Of a DNA stretch of 64,000 nt, positions 9,164 through 18,456 are shown in pieces. The translations under genes and the position numbers were made by a program. Under the pieces are notes generated by a model that had not been told where the DNA came from, ran no database searches, and saw only the letters and a program-made list of their open reading frames with translations. Numbering within the stretch: the first letter of the stretch is position 1; each line of letters opens with the position of its first letter. Source of the stretch: an uncultured Fidelibacterota bacterium (GTDB lineage Bacteria; Fidelibacterota; Marinisomatia; Marinisomatales; Marinisomataceae); assembly GCA_902576865.1 (NCBI GenBank), contig CACGWZ010000004.1:1-64000 (forward strand). The letters run 5' to 3'.

Positions 9164-10467
9164 TTGAAAAAATAAGAAATATTTTTGCAATACCAGAGCT
9201 AAGGAGAAAAATTTTATTTACCTTAGGTATTCTAGTAATTGTAAGACTTGGTTCTCAGGTCCCAATTCCAGGTATTAATCCTGACGCATTAAGACAAACA
9301 ATGGAATCTTTAAATGATACATTCTTTGGTTTATTCAACTTGTTTACTGGTGGAGCATTTGGTCAAGCTGCAATTTTTGGTTTAGGAATTATGCCTTACA
9401 TTTCTGTTTCTATTGTTATTCAAATTTTACAAACTACACTTCCTTATTTTCAAAGACTAGCTATGGAAGGTGAGAGTGGAAGAGCAAAAATTACTCAAAT
9501 AACTAGATATGGAACTGTAGTTTTAGCGTTTGTTCAATCTATTTTTATAGCTTTATTGCTCGAAAGTTATGGTATTGTTTTAGACCCAGGTTTTCTATTT
9601 AGATTTACTGCTGTAGTAAGTATTACTACTGGTACTATGCTTTTGTTATGGCTTGGTGAAAAAATTACGGAACATGGAATTGGAAATGGTATTTCTTTAA
9701 TAATTATGGTTGGTATTATTGCAGGATTTCCAAACGTGATAATTTCTGAAATTTCATATTTTCAACAAGGTGTGAGAGGAATTCTTTCTGAATTATTTTT
9801 AATGCTTCTTTTCTTCTTTTTAGTCATGATGATTATTTTAGTTCAACAAGGTGTCAGAAAAGTTCCAGTTCAATACGCAAGAAGAATTGTAGGTCGTAAA
9901 GTATATGGAGGTCAGAATACTTACTTACCTTTAAAAATTAATACCGCTGGTGTAATTCCAATTATTTTTGCTCAATCAATAATTTTAATTCCAGGTACCA
10001 TTGCAACTTTTTTTGGACAGGATGCAACTCAGTCAAATTTTATTTCGTTATTTGCTATGGATCACTGGTTTTCCAATACAATGTTTGCATTGTTGATTAT
10101 ATTTTTCACTTATTTTTATACTGCATTACAATTTGATCCAAATCAGGTATCTTCCACTTTAAAGCAGCAGGGAGGTTTTATACCTGGAGTTAAACCAGGC
10201 AAAAAAACAGCAGAGTTTATTGAAAATATTTTAACTAGAGTTACTCTTCCAGGTGCTTGTTTCTTGGGTTTTATAGCTTTAATGCCATATTTCCTTCAGC
10301 AATTTGCAGGATTAGATTATGCTTATGCATCATTTTTTGGTGGAACAAGCTTGCTTATTGTTGTTGGAGTTGGATTAGATACTTTAAGCCAGATTGAGTC
10401 TCATTTATTATCAAGACATTATGATGGTTTTCTAACTAAAGGTAAGGTGCGAAGTAGACGTGGTTGA
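9160..10467 (+). CDS. secY: Preprotein translocase subunit SecY
   Basis: The 435-residue membrane channel starts at a GTG (9160) inside the rplO stop. Ten hydrophobic segments are evident. The plug-region motif GLGIMPYISVSIVIQIL, the GIGNGISLIIMVGI segment and the cytoplasmic loop RKVPVQYARRIVGRK identify SecY. It forms the protein-conducting channel with SecE and SecG; secG lies at 19191 in this window. Confidence 0.98.
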   Translation: MIEKIRNIFAIPELRRKILFTLGILVIVRLGSQVPIPGINPDALRQTMESLNDTFFGLFNLFTGGAFGQAAIFGLGIMPYISVSIVIQILQTTLPYFQRLAMEGESGRAKITQITRYGTVVLAFVQSIFIALLLESYGIVLDPGFLFRFTAVVSITTGTMLLLWLGEKITEHGIGNGISLIIMVGIIAGFPNVIISEISYFQQGVRGILSELFLMLLFFFLVMMIILVQQGVRKVPVQYARRIVGRKVYGGQNTYLPLKINTAGVIPIIFAQSIILIPGTIATFFGQDATQSNFISLFAMDHWFSNTMFALLIIFFTYFYTALQFDPNQVSSTLKQQGGFIPGVKPGKKTAEFIENILTRVTLPGACFLGFIALMPYFLQQFAGLDYAYASFFGGTSLLIVVGVGLDTLSQIESHLLSRHYDGFLTKGKVRSRRG

Positions 10468-11209
10468 TATTAATAATCATATCGAAGTTAATGCTATATC
10501 TGAAAGCTGTCAGATCCTTTCAGACACCCTTGATTTGGTAGAAAAAAACATTTATCCAGGTCAGTCAGTTTTGGAGTTAGATAAAATAGCAGAAAATTAC
10601 ATTATTTCATGTAATGCCAAACCTGCATTTAAAGGATATGATGGATTCCCCGCTACTTTAACTGTTTCTATTGATGATGAGATCGTTCATGGAATTCCAA
10701 AAGATGTAGTACTTGTTGAAGGACAAATTGTAAGTATTGATTGTGGAGTAATTAAAAATGATTTTTATAGTGATTCCGCAAGAACAATAGCTGTAGGTAA
10801 AATTTCAGATGAAAAGCAAAGGTTATTAGATGTAACAAAAAAAGCATTAGAAATTGGGATTGAAAATGCTGTTATTGGAAATAAAATATTTGATATAAGT
10901 AATTCAATACAAAAATATGTTGAATCTGAAGGTTTTTCAATTGTTAGAGAGTTGGTTGGTCACGGTATTGGAAGGCAATTACATATAAAGCCTCAAGTTC
11001 CAAACTTTTCTAACCCTGTAACCGCAGATTTAAATGTTGAGTTGAAAGAAGGGATGTGTTTAGCTATTGAACCTATGGTAAATGTAGGAACTAGACATAT
11101 TAAAACTGATAACGATGGTTGGACAATTAGGACGAAAGATGGCAGTGCAAGTGCACACTTTGAACATTCAATTCTTATCACTAAGTTCCAACCCAGAATT
11201 TTAACTTAA
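10460..11209 (+). CDS. map: Methionine aminopeptidase, type I
   Basis: This 249-residue cytosolic enzyme removes the initiator Met from new proteins. The metal-ligand motifs are present: VSIDCGVIKNDFYSDSART (two Asp), GHGIGRQLH (His), LAIEPMV (Glu) and the final EHSILIT (Glu). The start is GTG at 10460, overlapping secY by 8 bases. adk, which stands between secY and map in many Firmicutes and Proteobacteria, is absent, as in Bacteroidota-like operons. Confidence 0.96.
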   Translation: MVDINNHIEVNAISESCQILSDTLDLVEKNIYPGQSVLELDKIAENYIISCNAKPAFKGYDGFPATLTVSIDDEIVHGIPKDVVLVEGQIVSIDCGVIKNDFYSDSARTIAVGKISDEKQRLLDVTKKALEIGIENAVIGNKIFDISNSIQKYVESEGFSIVRELVGHGIGRQLHIKPQVPNFSNPVTADLNVELKEGMCLAIEPMVNVGTRHIKTDNDGWTIRTKDGSASAHFEHSILITKFQPRILT

Positions 11210-11215
11210 AAAAAA

Positions 11216-11440
11216 ATGGCAAAACAAGAATCTATAGAAGTAGAAGGAATAATTAAAGAAGCTTTACCTGGAGCAAGATTTAGAGTAACAATAAATCTTG
11301 GAGGAAAAGAGCATGAAGTTTTAGCTCATGTAAGTGGTAAAATGAGAATGCACTTTATAAAAATGCTTCCTGGAGATAAAGTTGATTTACAACTATCTCC
11401 TTATGACTTAAGTAGAGGAAGAATAACATTTAGGCAATAA
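11216..11440 (+). CDS. infA: Translation initiation factor IF-1
   Basis: The 74-residue S1/OB-fold protein reads [18 protein letters not shown] and ends [18 protein letters not shown], an almost canonical IF-1, which blocks the ribosomal A site during initiation. It starts 6 bases after map behind an A-rich spacer with no visible Shine-Dalgarno sequence, and two bases before rpmJ. Confidence 0.98.
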   Translation: MAKQESIEVEGIIKEALPGARFRVTINLGGKEHEVLAHVSGKMRMHFIKMLPGDKVDLQLSPYDLSRGRITFRQ

Positions 11441-11442
11441 TT

Positions 11443-11559
11443 ATGAAAGTAAAAGCCTCAGTAAAAAAAAGAACTAGAGATTGCATTATTGTAAGACGAA
11501 AAGGACGTATTTACGTAATAAATAAAAGAAATCCTAGATTTAAACAAAGGCAAGGATAA
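11443..11559 (+). CDS. rpmJ: 50S ribosomal protein L36, zinc-free form
   Basis: A 38-residue protein starts at the ATG at 11443 and reads [11 protein letters not shown] at its start and NPRFKQRQG at its end, the L36 frame. The classical zinc ligands (Cys11, Cys14, Cys27 and a His near 32-33) are here Thr11, Cys14, Asn27 and Phe33, so only one ligand remains. This matches the C-minus type known from Bacteroidota. It is between infA and rpsM, with its stop overlapping the rpsM ATG by one base. Confidence 0.96.
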   Translation: MKVKASVKKRTRDCIIVRRKGRIYVINKRNPRFKQRQG

Positions 11560-11939
11560 TGGCTAGAATAGCAGGTGTAGATATACCAAAAGATAAAAAA
11601 GTAGCATATTCTTTAAGATATGTGCACGGAATAGGGTTAAAGACAGCTCTTGATATTTGCGATCAAGCTAAAGTTGATCCTAATACTCGCGTAACTGATT
11701 TATCATCAAAACAAGAAGATGAAATCAGAAAAGTCATTGTAGACCTAAAGCTTCTTATAGAGGGTGAGCTTAGAAGTGAAAATTTAAAAAATGTTAAAAG
11801 ATTACAAGATATTGGTAGTTACAGAGGTGTTAGACATAGAAAATCTCTGCCAGTTAGAGGCCAAAGAACTAAAACCAATTCTCGTACGAGAAGAAGTAAG
11901 AAAAGACAAACAATTTCATTAGGTAAGAAGGCAGTATAA
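11559..11939 (+). CDS. rpsM: 30S ribosomal protein S13
   Basis: A 126-residue S13 with [20 protein letters not shown], the helix-hairpin-helix [10 protein letters not shown] and the basic C-terminal [21 protein letters not shown]13 lies in the 30S head and bridges to the large subunit. The gene opens the alpha-operon part of the cluster. Confidence 0.98.
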   Translation: MARIAGVDIPKDKKVAYSLRYVHGIGLKTALDICDQAKVDPNTRVTDLSSKQEDEIRKVIVDLKLLIEGELRSENLKNVKRLQDIGSYRGVRHRKSLPVRGQRTKTNSRTRRSKKRQTISLGKKAV

Positions 11940-11940
11940 T

Positions 11941-12324
11941 ATGGCAACGGTTAGATCTAATAAGAAAAAGAAAAAAATTAATCCAAACGGTATTGTACAT
12001 ATTAAAGCAACATTCAATAACACGAATATCACTGTTTCAGATGAATTTGGAAATGTTGTTGCTTGGGCAACAGCTGGAAAGGCAGGTTTTAAGGGTTCTC
12101 GAAAAAATACTGCTTATGCAGCAACAGTTGCTTCAGAGAAAGTCGCTAGCGAAGTAGTAAGCATGGGTATGACTACAGTAGCCGTAAGAGTTAAGGGTCC
12201 CGGGGCAGGAAGAGAATCGGCTATAAGAGCTTTATCTGCTGCTGGCTTGCAAGTTACATCAATTTCTGATGTTACTCCATTACCTCATAACGGATGCAGA
12301 CCTAAAAAACAAAGAAGAGTTTAA
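11941..12324 (+). CDS. rpsK: 30S ribosomal protein S11
   Basis: The 127-residue protein contains [38 protein letters not shown] and the C-terminal [18 protein letters not shown], the S11 signature. It is part of the platform and contacts mRNA upstream of the P site. Confidence 0.98.
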   Translation: MATVRSNKKKKKINPNGIVHIKATFNNTNITVSDEFGNVVAWATAGKAGFKGSRKNTAYAATVASEKVASEVVSMGMTTVAVRVKGPGAGRESAIRALSAAGLQVTSISDVTPLPHNGCRPKKQRRV

Positions 12325-12327
12325 AGA

Positions 12328-12942
12328 ATGGCAAAATCAAATACACCCAAAGGAAAATTAGTTAGGAAACTAGGAGTAAATATTTTTGGAAATCCTAAGT
12401 TTGATAGATTGTTATCAAAAAAAGGTTACGGTCCAGGACAGCATGGTAAGTCTGGCAAAAGATTCTCCACATATTCTGTTCAGTTGCAAGAAAAACAAAA
12501 AATTAAGTTTACTTATGGAATGCTTGAAAAACAGTTTAGAAACTATTTTGAAAAAGCTTCTCAAATGAAAGGTGAAACCGGACTAAATCTTCTTGTTATG
12601 CTTGAGTCTAGATTAGATAATGTTATATATAAGTTAGGTTTCGCTCCAACTAGGCCAGCTGCAAGACAATTAGTTAGTCATGGTCATTTTTTAGTCAACA
12701 ATAAGAAAGTTAATATTGCTTCTTACAGATTAAAACCTGGCGATTCGATTTCTGTGAGAGATAAGAGTAAAAAATTAGATATTATTTTAAATGCAATTAA
12801 AATGGTTAAAGGTGATTTAAACATTTCATGGTTATCAATTGATAAGGCAAAAATGGAAGGAAAATTTGTTAGTTTTCCGGAAAGAGATGAAATTGATTTA
12901 ACTATGAACGAACAATTAGTTGTTGAATACTATTCAAGATAA
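12328..12942 (+). CDS. rpsD: 30S ribosomal protein S4, zinc-free form
   Basis: The 204-residue S4 has GYGPGQHGKSGKR near residue 33-45 and the S4 RNA-binding domain MLESRLDNVIYKLGFA...RQLVSHGHFLVNNKKV. The protein has no cysteine at all, so the N-terminal four-Cys zinc knuckle of the C-plus type is missing. S4 is a primary 16S binder and a translational repressor of the alpha operon in E. coli. Confidence 0.98.
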   Translation: MAKSNTPKGKLVRKLGVNIFGNPKFDRLLSKKGYGPGQHGKSGKRFSTYSVQLQEKQKIKFTYGMLEKQFRNYFEKASQMKGETGLNLLVMLESRLDNVIYKLGFAPTRPAARQLVSHGHFLVNNKKVNIASYRLKPGDSISVRDKSKKLDIILNAIKMVKGDLNISWLSIDKAKMEGKFVSFPERDEIDLTMNEQLVVEYYSR

Positions 12943-12952
12943 AGGAAGAAAC

Positions 12953-13918
12953 ATGAGCAATGATTTAAAATTTAAAATTTCACATAAAGTTACTAAAGAT
13001 AATTCAAGTAATTTTACTATTAAACCTTTAGACAGAGGTTACGGAATCACTATTGGTAATTCTTTAAGAAGAGCTCTTCTTACTGCTGTACCTGGTGCTG
13101 CAATTACGAATCTCAAAATTGAAGGCGCTCATCATGAATTCTCCACCATTGATGGAGTAAAAGAGGATGTTGCTGACATTGTAATGAATTTAAAAGGCGT
13201 TCGCTTTCATTTGTTTGAGAGTAAAGTTGAGCCAATATTCTTAAAGATTAAAGGTCCTAAGCCTTTTACAGCTGCTGATATTCAGGCAGTTAGCGATGAT
13301 TTCACTATTTTAAATCCAGATCATCACATTACAGACATTGCTAAAGGTACAACACTTGAAGTTGAATTGAGACTTGGAATTGGAAAGGGTTATAAATCAA
13401 GCGAAGAAAATAAATTAAATAACTCACCAGTTGGAATGATACCAATTGACAGTATTTTTAATCCAGTAACAAAAGTATCATTTAATGTTTCTCCGCTTCC
13501 AGGAGCAAAAGAAGACACAGAAATGCTTTCATTAAATGTAAAAACAGATGGATCAATTACTCCAATTGATGCAGTAAGTTATTGTTCTTCTGTTTTATCA
13601 GAGCATTATAATATTATCAATTCAATAAGTAATCCATCAATTCTTGAAATAGATAAACCTGTAAGTGAAGAAATTTTACAAATTCGTAAACTTCTTGAAT
13701 CATCTATTGATGAAATGGAGCTTTCAGTAAGAAGTCATAATTGTCTTGAAGCAGCAGGTATTACTTTAATTGGTGAACTTGTAGACAAAGATGAAGCTGA
13801 AATGCTTGAATATAAAAATTTCGGAAGAAAGTCATTAAATGAGCTTATTGAAAAACTTGAAACTATGGGATTAAAATTTGGAATGGATACTAGTCCTTAC
13901 ACAGAAGACGAAGTGTAA
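12953..13918 (+). CDS. rpoA: RNA polymerase alpha subunit
   Basis: I start the gene at the ATG at 12953, preceded by AAGGAAGAA, giving 321 residues; an ATG at 12920 lies inside rpsD. The N-terminal dimerisation domain has the RGYGITIGNSLRRALL motif, where the Arg contacts the beta subunit. The C-terminal domain (from about residue 240) has helix-hairpin-helix sequence and NFGRKSLNELIEKL, which binds UP elements and activators. Confidence 0.98.
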   Translation: MSNDLKFKISHKVTKDNSSNFTIKPLDRGYGITIGNSLRRALLTAVPGAAITNLKIEGAHHEFSTIDGVKEDVADIVMNLKGVRFHLFESKVEPIFLKIKGPKPFTAADIQAVSDDFTILNPDHHITDIAKGTTLEVELRLGIGKGYKSSEENKLNNSPVGMIPIDSIFNPVTKVSFNVSPLPGAKEDTEMLSLNVKTDGSITPIDAVSYCSSVLSEHYNIINSISNPSILEIDKPVSEEILQIRKLLESSIDEMELSVRSHNCLEAAGITLIGELVDKDEAEMLEYKNFGRKSLNELIEKLETMGLKFGMDTSPYTEDEV

Positions 13919-14343
13919 TGAAAAAAAGAATATCATCAAGAAAGTTTGGTAAATTATCAGCACACAGAAAAGCCATGATGTCTAATTTGGCTAGTTCATT
14001 AATAGAACATAAACGAATTAAGACGACACACCAAAAAGCTTTAGAGTTGAAAAAGTTTATTGAACCAATGATTACAAAAGCTAAAAATCATACTCTTCAT
14101 AATAGACGAGAAGTTTTGAAAAAAATCCATAATGATGATGCAGTAAAGACTCTTTTTGATGTAATTGCTCCGATTTATTCGGATAGACCTGGAGGTTATA
14201 CTAGAATTATCAAGCTTGGTTCAAGAGTAAATGATGCAGCTAAAATATCCTTTATTGAGTTCGTAGACAAATCTAACTTTGAATATAAAGAAGTAGTAGA
14301 TGCTGCGCAAGACTCACCTGTTGAAGAAGAAACAAAAGAATAA
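13918..14343 (+). CDS. rplQ: 50S ribosomal protein L17
   Basis: The 141-residue L17 begins MKKRISSRKFGKLSAHRKAM and carries RPGGYTRIIKLGSRVNDAA. It has an acidic C-terminal extension of about 20 residues ending SPVEEETKE beyond the conserved core. It is the last gene of the superoperon. Its stop directly abuts the stop of the opposite-strand gene, so there is no room for an intergenic terminator. Confidence 0.97.
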   Translation: MKKRISSRKFGKLSAHRKAMMSNLASSLIEHKRIKTTHQKALELKKFIEPMITKAKNHTLHNRREVLKKIHNDDAVKTLFDVIAPIYSDRPGGYTRIIKLGSRVNDAAKISFIEFVDKSNFEYKEVVDAAQDSPVEEETKE

Positions 14344-14781
14344 TTAGATTTCTTTAATTATTTTAACTAAATATTTTTCGTCAATTTTACAAAAAGCATT
14401 ATAAATATCTGAATCCACATCTAATACATATTTAATACCATTAATTTCAAATGGAACACAAAGTTCTGATTTACTATTTTCGTCACATACAATATGTCCT
14501 TGAAAAGTATTTATATCAGCAACATTAATAATTTGATTATTTAAAATGGCATTACCACAAACTCCACCCAATTGAATAGGATTACATGGTATTTTGTTTG
14601 AACTATATTCTGATAAAAGAAGTTTATCATTATCTTGAAAATAAAAACCACAAAAAATCCAACTATCAAAGGAATCAAAAAGTAACTTGGAGATAAATTT
14701 AAGGTTACTACTTTGAGAAGAACTTCTAATACTTTCGATACATTTTATGTATATTTTTTCTTTATTTTTAGTTGGTAACAT
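14344..14781 (-). CDS. msrC: Free methionine-(R)-sulfoxide reductase, GAF-type (fRMsr)
   Basis: This 145-residue single-GAF protein matches the fRMsr (YebR) family. Visible are GGVCGNAI, then INTFQGHIVCDENSKSELCVP, the family signature. The three functional cysteines of fRMsr correspond to Cys66, Cys75 and Cys99. The enzyme reduces free Met-R-sulfoxide with thioredoxin as partner, as part of oxidative repair. It faces rplQ with abutting stop codons. Its start is 12 bases from the divergent gene at 14794, so both promoters must overlap or lie inside the other gene. Confidence 0.85.
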   Translation of the reverse strand: MLPTKNKEKIYIKCIESIRSSSQSSNLKFISKLLFDSFDSWIFCGFYFQDNDKLLLSEYSSNKIPCNPIQLGGVCGNAILNNQIINVADINTFQGHIVCDENSKSELCVPFEINGIKYVLDVDSDIYNAFCKIDEKYLVKIIKEI

Positions 14782-14793
14782 TATTTAAAAAAT

Positions 14794-15714
14794 ATGAAAA
14801 ATATCAAAAAACCAATAATCATTTCTGGTATACCCAGATCTGGAACAACTCCCTTAGGTAAAGTACTATCATCCATTGAGGGTTTTTCGATGATTTATGA
14901 GCCATTTAACGTCAATCAGGGTATTATTGATGTTAAATTCAATTATCCTTATCCTGGCAAGAATATATCTGTTCAAGAATTCCAATCAATTTTTAATAGT
15001 TTAGTACAATTTAAATCTAGTTTTAAAAAAGGATATTTAAAGCATGATAGTTTTATAAAAAGAATTTTTAAGACTTTTTTTGGTAATGAAAGTTCTTTAT
15101 CATATTTCAAATCTAAAAAAAGCTCAAGCTTAAAACAGTTAATAATAAAAGACCCATTTTTATTATTTAGTTCAAAAGAGCTCTGCTTAAATCATAAAGT
15201 GATAATTTGTTATAGACCTTTATTGCCACTAGCTGCTAGTTTTAAACGAATGAAATGGGACTTTAAAGAGTTTGAAGACTTAGTAAATTTTTTTCCATTA
15301 AATAGTATAAAATCTTTTAGTTTACAATGTAGTGATAAAATATCAAGTAATGTTATAGGGGCAATACGCTTTTACGAATTATTTCATAATTATATCAATA
15401 GCATAAATCCTAATAAAAATTTATATTTTTTTTCTCAACATAAATTTTCTACCAATCCAGTTGAAGAAATAACAAATTTATTAAACTATCTTGAATTAGA
15501 AATTTCCAACGAAATAATCCAAATCTCAGAATCTTTAAATAAAGGAAGAAATTCACAAATACATCTTCCCGGCAAAAAAATACAACACGATGAAAATTAT
15601 AATAAAAGATATAGCAATGAATACTACAAGTTGGTACTTACAAAAGAGGAGATAGATTTAATAAATTTATTTGTAGCGGAGGAGAGATTTGAACTCCCGA
15701 CCTTCGGATTATGA
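14794..15714 (+). CDS. Sulfotransferase-like protein
   Basis: A 306-residue protein with the P-loop-like 5'-phosphosulfate motif GIPRSGTTPLGK at residues 9-20 and a YRPLLPLAASFKRMKWD segment (about 145-160) resembling the 3'-phosphate-binding region of PAPS-dependent sulfotransferases. Such enzymes move sulfate from PAPS to carbohydrates or lipids; the acceptor cannot be told. The frame runs 41 bases into the tRNA-Met gene on the other strand, so the last 13 residues or so are the antisense of the tRNA and may not belong to the ancestral protein. Codons are even more AT-rich than the neighbours, which hints at transfer. Confidence 0.7.
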   Translation: MKNIKKPIIISGIPRSGTTPLGKVLSSIEGFSMIYEPFNVNQGIIDVKFNYPYPGKNISVQEFQSIFNSLVQFKSSFKKGYLKHDSFIKRIFKTFFGNESSLSYFKSKKSSSLKQLIIKDPFLLFSSKELCLNHKVIICYRPLLPLAASFKRMKWDFKEFEDLVNFFPLNSIKSFSLQCSDKISSNVIGAIRFYELFHNYINSINPNKNLYFFSQHKFSTNPVEEITNLLNYLELEISNEIIQISESLNKGRNSQIHLPGKKIQHDENYNKRYSNEYYKLVLTKEEIDLINLFVAEERFELPTFGL

Positions 15715-15747
15715 TTCCGCTGCTCTAACCAACTGAGCTACTCCGCC
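15674..15747 (-). tRNA. tRNA-Met (CAU anticodon)
   Basis: On the minus strand the 74-base sequence folds as a cloverleaf: acceptor GGCGGAG pairs with CTCCGCT (one G-T pair), the D-arm reads AGCTCAGTTGGTTAGAGC, the anticodon loop is ATCATAA, and the T-arm holds GTTCAAAT. The discriminator is A and CCA is not encoded. CAU could also be tRNA-Ile2 after lysidine modification, but the overall sequence looks like elongator Met. There is a G-A mismatch at the 27-43 pair. Confidence 0.93.
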
Positions 15748-15760
15748 ATAAACGGCTAAA

Positions 15761-15788
15761 GTTATATCACACAGAATTAAATGTCTAA
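15761..15788 (-). promoter_or_regulatory. Candidate promoter of tRNA-Met
   Basis: Read on the minus strand, TTAGAC (15788-15783) and TATAAC (15766-15761) are separated by 16 bases. This is the right distance upstream for transcription to begin about 6-8 bases before the tRNA 5' end at 15747. Both hexamers match four or five of six consensus bases. In an AT-rich genome such matches are common, so this is only a candidate. Confidence 0.45.
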
Positions 15789-15886
15789 ATTATTTTATTT
15801 TTAAATTTTTTTAAAAAACTCTTTGCTTTTTTTTAATGTTTTGTAATTTCACTCATTGACGAAATATATAGGAGATTACTAACTCA

Positions 15887-17227
15887 ATGAAATACAAATC
15901 AAAACAAGAATTTTTAGATTCTGTTGTGAATAAATATTCAGATCAAAAAGAATTTCATCAAGCTGTAGAAGAGGTAATACATTCAATTTGGGATAATGCT
16001 TCTAATAATGAAGAGTATTGTAAGTTCAATATTTTAGATAGAATAGTTGTTCCAGACAGAACTATTATTTTTAGAGTTCCATGGATGGACGATAAAAATA
16101 ATGTTCATGTCAATTTGGGATACAGAATACAATTTAATTCAGCTATTGGTCCTTACAAAGGTGGTTTGAGATTTCATCCTAACGTAAATCTAGGAATACT
16201 AAAATTTTTAGCCTTTGAGCAAGTCTTTAAAAATAGTTTAACTGGATTAAACCTTGGCGGAGGTAAAGGAGGATCAAATTTTGATCCTAAGGGAAAATCA
16301 GATAAAGAGATAATGAGTTTTTGTTATGCATTTATGAATGAACTTCATAGACATATTGGAAGAAGGACTGATATTCCTGCAGGAGATATTGGTGTTGGAG
16401 CTAAAGAAATTGGATATATGTTTGGTCAATACAAAAAAATTAGAAATGCATTTACTGGAGTATTAACTGGGAAAGGGACTAAATGGGGAGGAAGTTTAAT
16501 TCGTCCAGAAGCAACTGGATATGGTTTAGTTTATTTTGTTTTAGAAATGATGAAAACTAGAAAAGATTCCTTAAAAGGTAAAACAGTTACGTTATCCGGT
16601 TCAGGAAATGTTGCTCAGTTTGCTTGTGAAAAATTAATTGAACTTGGTGCTAAACCAGTCACACTTTCAGATTCAAGTGGTTTCATTCATGATCCTAATG
16701 GTTTAACTCAAGAAAAAATTGAGTATGTTAAGAAGTTAAAAAGTGTTAGATCAGCTAGAATTTCGGAGTATGCTAAAAAATATAATGTTGAATATTATAA
16801 GGGTAAGCGTCCGTGGTCGATTCAATGCGATATCGCTTTGCCTTGTGCAACAGAAAATGAATTAAATCTTGACGAAGCAAAACAATTAACTGACAACGGT
16901 TGTTATGTAGTAGCAGAAGGCGCAAATATGCCCTCTACTACAAACGCTGTACATCATTTCATTAATCAGAAAATATTATATGGTCCAGGTAAAGCAGCAA
17001 ATGCTGGAGGAGTAGCAATATCAGGTATAGAAATGAGTCAAAATAGTACAAGAATTCCATTATCAAGAGATAAAGTTGATAATTTGCTTAAAGAAATTAT
17101 GCAACGTGTTCATTCTACATGCGTTCAATATGGTGATAAAGGAGACTTTATTAATTATGTTGATGGTGCTAATATCGGTGGTTTTGTAAGAGTTGCTGAC
17201 TCAATGATTGACCAAGGAATTGTTTAA
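15887..17227 (+). CDS. gdhA: NADP-specific glutamate dehydrogenase
   Basis: The 446-residue enzyme aminates 2-oxoglutarate to glutamate with ammonium and NADPH, the high-ammonium route of nitrogen assimilation. The hexameric class is shown by GPYKGGLRFHPNV (substrate Lys92), LGGGKGGSNFDPKGKSD (catalytic Lys127) and the Rossmann segment SGSGNVAQFACEKL. The length equals the 445-450-residue family. The gene stands alone, with GGAG 11 bases before the ATG. Confidence 0.96.
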   Translation: MKYKSKQEFLDSVVNKYSDQKEFHQAVEEVIHSIWDNASNNEEYCKFNILDRIVVPDRTIIFRVPWMDDKNNVHVNLGYRIQFNSAIGPYKGGLRFHPNVNLGILKFLAFEQVFKNSLTGLNLGGGKGGSNFDPKGKSDKEIMSFCYAFMNELHRHIGRRTDIPAGDIGVGAKEIGYMFGQYKKIRNAFTGVLTGKGTKWGGSLIRPEATGYGLVYFVLEMMKTRKDSLKGKTVTLSGSGNVAQFACEKLIELGAKPVTLSDSSGFIHDPNGLTQEKIEYVKKLKSVRSARISEYAKKYNVEYYKGKRPWSIQCDIALPCATENELNLDEAKQLTDNGCYVVAEGANMPSTTNAVHHFINQKILYGPGKAANAGGVAISGIEMSQNSTRIPLSRDKVDNLLKEIMQRVHSTCVQYGDKGDFINYVDGANIGGFVRVADSMIDQGIV

Positions 17228-17250
17228 ATTAATTTGTACCTTATGCAGTC

Positions 17251-18456
17251 ATGTTGCGTAAGATTTCTACAATAGATTTTAAGTCGTCAAATACGACATC
17301 TGGAAAAACAGTACTTATTCGAGTTGACTATAATGTTCCAGTTGAAAATGAATTAGTTACTGATGAGTATAGAATTCTCAAATCAATTCCAACTATAAAG
17401 TATTGTTTAGACCAAGGAGCTAAGATAGTTTTGATGTCTCATATGGGAAGACCCAAAGGAAAATTTGATAGTAAATATTCACTTATTCCTGCAGGAGAAA
17501 AGCTAGCTGAATTATTAGAAATGCCAATAAAATTTTCTGAAGACTGTATATCTGAAGATGCCATAGATGTTTCAAAAAATCTTAAAGATGGTGAAATTCA
17601 TTTGCTTGAAAATTTAAGATTTTATAATGAAGAAACTGAAAATAATTCAGATTTTGCTTCTCAACTGGCAAAACATGGGTCTATTTATATAAATGATGCT
17701 TTTGGAACTGCTCATAGAGATCACGCTTCAAACTGCGGAATTACAAAACATTTTGCTACAAAGGGAATGGGTCTATTGATGGAGCAAGAAATGAAATTTC
17801 TTTCTGAAAAGCTCTCAAACCCTTTAAAACCGCTTTCATTAATCATTGCAGGGTCAAAAATAGATACAAAAATTTCAGTAATTGAAAATTTCTTAAATAT
17901 TGCAGATAACATTATTATTGGTGGTGCTATGGCAAATACATTTTTACTTGCAATGAATTATAAAATAGGTATTTCTTTAGCTGAAAAGGATAAGGTTAAT
18001 GTTGCAAAAAAATTATTAATAGAATCCTCAAAAAGAGGAGCCAATATTATACTTCCAATAGATTTTTTAGGAGAAATAAATTCATTTGGTTCTGGTAACA
18101 TTATCGCAGCAGATGCTAAAGATATTCCAGATAATATGATTTGTGAAGATATTGGAGAAAAATCAATAAGTATGTTTTCTGATATTATATCTTCATCACA
18201 AACTTTATTATGGAATGGTACTTTAGGAGTAGCTGAAAATCCTAATTTCGCAGTTGGAACAAATAGAATTGTTGATGCTATCATTGAAAACCAATTAACT
18301 TCAATTGTTGGTGGTGGAGATACTGTAGCAGCTATAAGAAATTATAATGATAGTTTAATTGAAGAGTTTTCTCACGTTTCTACTGGAGGAGGTTCGTGTT
18401 TAGAAATGCTTTCTGGTAAAAAACTACCAGCATTGGAGATGTTGAAAAATGAATAA
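17251..18456 (+). CDS. pgk: Phosphoglycerate kinase
   Basis: The 401-residue glycolytic kinase transfers phosphate from 1,3-bisphosphoglycerate to ADP. Motifs seen are LIRVDYNVPVE, VLMSHMGRPKG, ENLRFYNEE and the C-terminal nucleotide-binding VGGGDTVAAI and STGGGSCLEMLSGK. It overlaps tpiA by 8 bases, a common glycolytic pair; gapA is not adjacent here. Confidence 0.97.
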   Translation: MLRKISTIDFKSSNTTSGKTVLIRVDYNVPVENELVTDEYRILKSIPTIKYCLDQGAKIVLMSHMGRPKGKFDSKYSLIPAGEKLAELLEMPIKFSEDCISEDAIDVSKNLKDGEIHLLENLRFYNEETENNSDFASQLAKHGSIYINDAFGTAHRDHASNCGITKHFATKGMGLLMEQEMKFLSEKLSNPLKPLSLIIAGSKIDTKISVIENFLNIADNIIIGGAMANTFLLAMNYKIGISLAEKDKVNVAKKLLIESSKRGANIILPIDFLGEINSFGSGNIIAADAKDIPDNMICEDIGEKSISMFSDIISSSQTLLWNGTLGVAENPNFAVGTNRIVDAIIENQLTSIVGGGDTVAAIRNYNDSLIEEFSHVSTGGGSCLEMLSGKKLPALEMLKNE

